A stretch of DNA of 64,000 nt, from the NCBI GenBank assembly GCA_018061965.1, contig JAGOTG010000002.1:1-64000 (forward strand), read 5' to 3'. Below, piece after piece: positions 61,401-64,000 of the stretch (positions are counted from its first letter, which is position 1; every line of letters begins with the position of its first letter). The position numbers were made by a program, and so were the translations under genes. Source of the DNA: Legionellaceae bacterium (GTDB taxonomy: Bacteria; Pseudomonadota; Gammaproteobacteria; Legionellales; Legionellaceae). A model generated the notes under the pieces. That model searched no databases, was not told where the DNA came from, and was given only the letters and a program-made list of their open reading frames with translations.

Positions 61401-64000
61401 TTTCTCTAAAACCACCATTCGGAGTCACCTCTAAAAGCCGGTGTAATGCTTCAATTTGTCTGGGACGAATCAATTTATTTTCTAAATATTGAAACAACAT
61501 CAGACTGGGATCGCATTGCGCAGTGTCCGAACTTTCTTGAATGAGCGTTTCCGCCATCTCAAAATAATCCTCTCCGTCAAGTGCTTGTAACACCCGTGTC
61601 ATTTTCTGATTTTGTACAGACAGAGAAACATACTCATGCAACATCGAATGCAATCTGTCTACATCCACTGCATTCGACAAAGTCGTTGTGGCATAATACT
61701 CTGCTCGGTCTTGATGCAAATACAGTTTTAACAAATCCTGCTTGCTCACCACATTTCGACTAGCAGCCGATACGGCATTCAAATAAGCTTCTTTTTGCAC
61801 CCCATCTTCCGGATCCTTAAACGCAAAAAGTTCTATTTCAGCCCATTTTTGACTTAATAGGACGTCTAAATTGACCTGATGCTGCTCAGCTTGATTGCGC
61901 AAAAATGTCCGTTCAGCTGCATTTTCCAAATGCTGCTGCGCAATCCGCTTTTTTTCCTGCATTTGCCGATAGATGGCTTTGCCAACGCTTTGTTCGGAGC
62001 CCACCTTTGAATACTCGCCAGCTTGACGATATTCCGCACCCCAATGGCACGCTATTTTCCAGCCCTCAACTGACACTGCACTAGTTTGTATCGGTTCTTT
62101 ATGAAACATTTTTGCACGTAATTCCGCGAGCAGATCAGTCGCTTTTGCTAATACGTCTTCATAAACATCTCGTGCTTGTAACACTTGAACGGGAGGGACG
62201 CTCAATCCCTGAACCAAAGTAACCATTGCATCCCAGCCACAATGGTTGTTTAAACGCAAACAACGTGGATTAGCTAGTATGCGATACAATACATTAGCCA
62301 CATAGGGAGTGGGCGTATCTACCTCAGACAATGGGACATGGCGTGCAATACGCAAACTTGCCTGACAAAAATGCCGTAACCGTGTACGATACTCTAAGAC
62401 AATCGGCGACGCCTCTTCATCTTGACAGGCAATACGAATCAAATTAGGTAAATACCGCAGTAACTCTTCCCCTGTTGTCATAGAAGATAATGCCCCAATG
62501 GCTTCTTCATCTGAATATATTGGAGGAGACAGCAAGTCTTTTTGTTTTAAATACGCGCACTGAGGGTTGGCTTGAAGCGTTTTATCATTAAAATCAGTTG
62601 GCAAACTCAGATCGACCGCAACATAGTCCAGACGAGTGATTTGTTTGCTGACCGTAACTTGCGTTTGTAGTTCCTGTTGAATGCTGTGCAACCGTCTTTC
62701 TTCACTATGGGTCCATTTATCTCCCATACTCTGCTTCAATGCCAACAAATTATGTTCTAATTTCAATAACAATTTTAAGTTCAGCTGCAAACGTGCCACG
62801 CCTAAAGGCCCTCGTGCTGGGCTCCCCTCTACGTCAATATAAGTGAGCAAGCTATCGCACTCATGATTGTCTAATTCAAATACGCTCGGTAAGTAGCGTT
62901 GCACTTTCAAAAACTGAGTATGAAGCATAGCAATGATATGCGGTAAATGCGTATAAAATTTACGGATCGACTTTGTCTGAAATGCAGCATACTCTCCATT
63001 CGCTGAACTGAGATCCCCGTCAAATTTATCAGAAATATTCGGTATATTGCCTTGTAAAATACAACGACTTAGCAAAGCTAATGCTTTCAATTTACATGCA
63101 ATATAGCGTGGCGCTCTCAGGGCTTCATGTCTAATTCTCTCTTCTGTATAGTCAGTCGGCACATCGATTGCCGGCAATTTATTCGTAATCCATTCCAGAT
63201 ACTTCAACTCATTAAAAGAACCACTGATGCCACCCTTCCTATTCACTTCAGTTAATACCCGCCAGGCTTGCTGTAAATCATGCGTAGCCAGATATAAATA
63301 ACATAAATATAACGCATCTTCTGCTGTATCGGCTTGTGGCTTACCATCAACTATACGAAAGCGTACGTATTGTTCCGAGTTCGCAAAACGCCACATCGGC
63401 TGATCTTTTTTAGCGATGCGTTGTTCGTCCCAAAGATGCGTCATATGCGCCGCTGGGATATGCAACGTAAGATCATGCACCAAAGGATAATATTGGCCGA
63501 TCGTTTGCACTTCATGCGTTAACACATAAAAAGGCTGAACCGGGACAATACATTCAACCGGTATACAGCTTTTTTCAAACGTCAAACACGCCACATTCGA
63601 TGCAAAAGGAGAGGCTGATTTTTTACTCAGCACGGTCTGACTATCAGGATGGATAATAGTCTTATTTTCAGCGTCATAGATCAAATCCATTCCGTAGCGC
63701 GGAAAATGAATGGCATTCTCACCTGCGTAAGCATAATGCACGATAAATTGAGCTTCTTCATATTGCAGCAAAGCATCCCTATGTTCAGAAGGCAAATCTA
63801 CTAAATCTGCAGTCTGCTGCGCGCTTTTGATAAAACGCAATCCCTGACCTTGTTGCCATTCATAACAAATTTGATTGTTCTGAACAAATATAAGCTGATT
63901 TTTGTCTTCAGTATGTACCCATGCTTCAGTTTGGTCATCCGTCAGCCAAGCAGGCAAATGATGTTTGATACAGGGATAACCGAGGTCTTCTTTATCTAAT
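58408..64000 (-). CDS. Giant DUF3638/DUF3645-like P-loop protein (5' end outside window)
   Basis: At least 1,863 residues are visible and the frame stays open to the window edge, so the start is outside. The C-terminal half resembles the DUF3638/DUF3645 family: Walker A-like ILMGGGKSKLVLPIL (61363-61389) followed by ANGTNLVVVEAQRALL; a DE motif in AILDEVQEGLRQNKKINYTFG (near 60970); GLSGTPGNHRTF (about 60090); YYDQERTLGLDLTH (about 59680); and GCTRMRGLEKQQ (about 59590), the helicase-type arginine motif. The family is known mainly from fungi, protists and plants, usually as very long proteins of unknown function. The N-terminal part (residues 1-850) is not recognised. No signal peptide can be judged. 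Neighbour context suggests a host-interaction or remodelling role, but this is inference. Confidence 0.8.
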   Translation of the reverse strand, partial: LDKEDLGYPCIKHHLPAWLTDDQTEAWVHTEDKNQLIFVQNNQICYEWQQGQGLRFIKSAQQTADLVDLPSEHRDALLQYEEAQFIVHYAYAGENAIHFPRYGMDLIYDAENKTIIHPDSQTVLSKKSASPFASNVACLTFEKSCIPVECIVPVQPFYVLTHEVQTIGQYYPLVHDLTLHIPAAHMTHLWDEQRIAKKDQPMWRFANSEQYVRFRIVDGKPQADTAEDALYLCYLYLATHDLQQAWRVLTEVNRKGGISGSFNELKYLEWITNKLPAIDVPTDYTEERIRHEALRAPRYIACKLKALALLSRCILQGNIPNISDKFDGDLSSANGEYAAFQTKSIRKFYTHLPHIIAMLHTQFLKVQRYLPSVFELDNHECDSLLTYIDVEGSPARGPLGVARLQLNLKLLLKLEHNLLALKQSMGDKWTHSEERRLHSIQQELQTQVTVSKQITRLDYVAVDLSLPTDFNDKTLQANPQCAYLKQKDLLSPPIYSDEEAIGALSSMTTGEELLRYLPNLIRIACQDEEASPIVLEYRTRLRHFCQASLRIARHVPLSEVDTPTPYVANVLYRILANPRCLRLNNHCGWDAMVTLVQGLSVPPVQVLQARDVYEDVLAKATDLLAELRAKMFHKEPIQTSAVSVEGWKIACHWGAEYRQAGEYSKVGSEQSVGKAIYRQMQEKKRIAQQHLENAAERTFLRNQAEQHQVNLDVLLSQKWAEIELFAFKDPEDGVQKEAYLNAVSAASRNVVSKQDLLKLYLHQDRAEYYATTTLSNAVDVDRLHSMLHEYVSLSVQNQKMTRVLQALDGEDYFEMAETLIQESSDTAQCDPSLMLFQYLENKLIRPRQIEALHRLLEVTPNGGFREMVEKILMGGGKSKLVLPILAQKKANGTNLVVVEAQRALLKTQHADMNQLSQGLFNQTGHIFEFNRDSDCSAARLKQIYKFFTHISINKDYLVTAGESMQSLHLKYRELLRLRPQQEKDWPEWRQQVIWAEKIVKLLKLSGDAILDEVQEGLRQNKKINYTFGPAIPVDANTISYSIQLFELLERYPACRYDGNHLIDCLFLERSGPFKHLNTPALQRVAKAYLSNRLLNIPPEIQDLDRKTRNALAFYKEQILLLPKTTALKYKEKYGPSKQYKKNAAEQAIAIPYRANNTPNERSRFGHVLKTINCTIQGMLQQGVEERLLCQSMQQWQAQARKMMKDNPEHYLQMNATPLAQEVNALLADSGLTLQTMDIHRAEDRAVLNQMKHSSPLIYRILQDFVLPCIPQEQSVLHGDSYDHVDLYRSVQGLSGTPGNHRTFKRVYYDESTALGNDGYLQEVLKEKVTGLRASPFQGLSQFIEALAPSEPTHALIDICARFAGFDAIEVAAALAQYFAKQGSPIKYVLYFNEDDILCALPVAAQGKPVVLGTTDRDEICRKLGGCSLEHCFTYYDQERTLGLDLTHTPTANAQVLVDKNTPLHRVLQGCTRMRGLEKQQTLELIVPPDLQDISVSALIQMAEDKEKQDAFEDNAAASFDKLENIIRLDLEQRILAIDPEKIDLKHRYMLAFERFFFDQAEHRDHYAKYGAMYHKDFTQTILRSHQRNLLSEWRECLDLARVVRHATDERSLTAQMDCIITAARDICPEKILNRIGDKQFDEEVEAEKELELDLEKLDEYYDINLSSVPPMPWNPRKARPLSTWMGVRPKFSENLLYSPNFEQVYQEQQPVRMDGYAKPVHLIYFVKHQERLTACLVTQAEAQEIRFQNPSGQWWLTTTRHSPLGGRRPESIENDLNYQSLIEQIRYFKGELNTMVDSRHPCVWLNKDAEEKLDFYTQHILPNREATYVRDDALPILKQQPLIQEPGTMIAQVTGFFSSLFGV

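Overview
The window comes from a Gammaproteobacterium of the order Legionellales (Legionella/Coxiella-like, probably host-associated). The evidence is an IcmL/DotI-like protein at the left edge (a Dot/Icm type IVB secretion family), an ankyrin protein, several large unrecognised proteins that look like candidate effectors, polyhydroxybutyrate (PHB) metabolism genes, and a moderately AT-rich composition. Species cannot be named from the sequence. No rRNA, tRNA or CRISPR array was seen.

Layout. 1-9.1 kb: an IcmL-like protein with 13 or more decapeptide repeats, a membrane protein, an L,D-transpeptidase lipoprotein, ettA, pcm, tolC, then an 843-residue protein joining a kinase-like and a Nudix-like region with C-terminal membrane segments. 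9.2-15.4 kb: housekeeping genes ttcA, a SulP transporter fused to a beta-carbonic anhydrase, proS and an MFS transporter. 15.4-19.6 kb: an accessory patch with a small secreted protein, an unknown 465-residue protein, a transposase remnant, an ankyrin protein, a HEPN/MNT pair, a second degraded MNT fragment and a short inverted-repeat element. 19.6-24.9 kb: the conserved rodZ-hisS-yfgM-bamB-der cluster, in which ispG is missing from its usual place. 24.9-38.5 kb: an unknown protein, mlaA, phaC, a pabA-pabB fusion, an aromatic amino acid permease, nadD, two tandem outer-membrane barrel proteins, small secreted proteins, rdgB, phaR and phaB. 38.8-47.4 kb: one giant gene (about 2,870 residues) with a SecA-like motor in its C-terminal half. 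47.6-53.5 kb: a complete RND tripartite efflux operon. 53.5-58.2 kb: membrane proteins, a second phaC and a phasin. 58.4 kb to the right edge: a second giant protein (at least 1,863 residues) resembling the DUF3638/DUF3645 P-loop family better known from eukaryotes.

How the genes work together. phaB, phaR, two phaC genes and a phasin supply most of a PHB storage pathway, but in three separate places; phaA (thiolase) is not in the window. tolC and the RND operon give efflux and export capacity. MlaA, BamB, YfgM, the L,D-transpeptidase and the barrel proteins serve the envelope. The most unusual content is the pair of giant ATPase-like proteins 11 kb apart and the kinase-like/Nudix-like protein, whose reading frame carries homopolymer runs near its start. 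Palindromic repeats of at least three families sit between genes, most strikingly a nested palindrome between phaC2 and the phasin gene.
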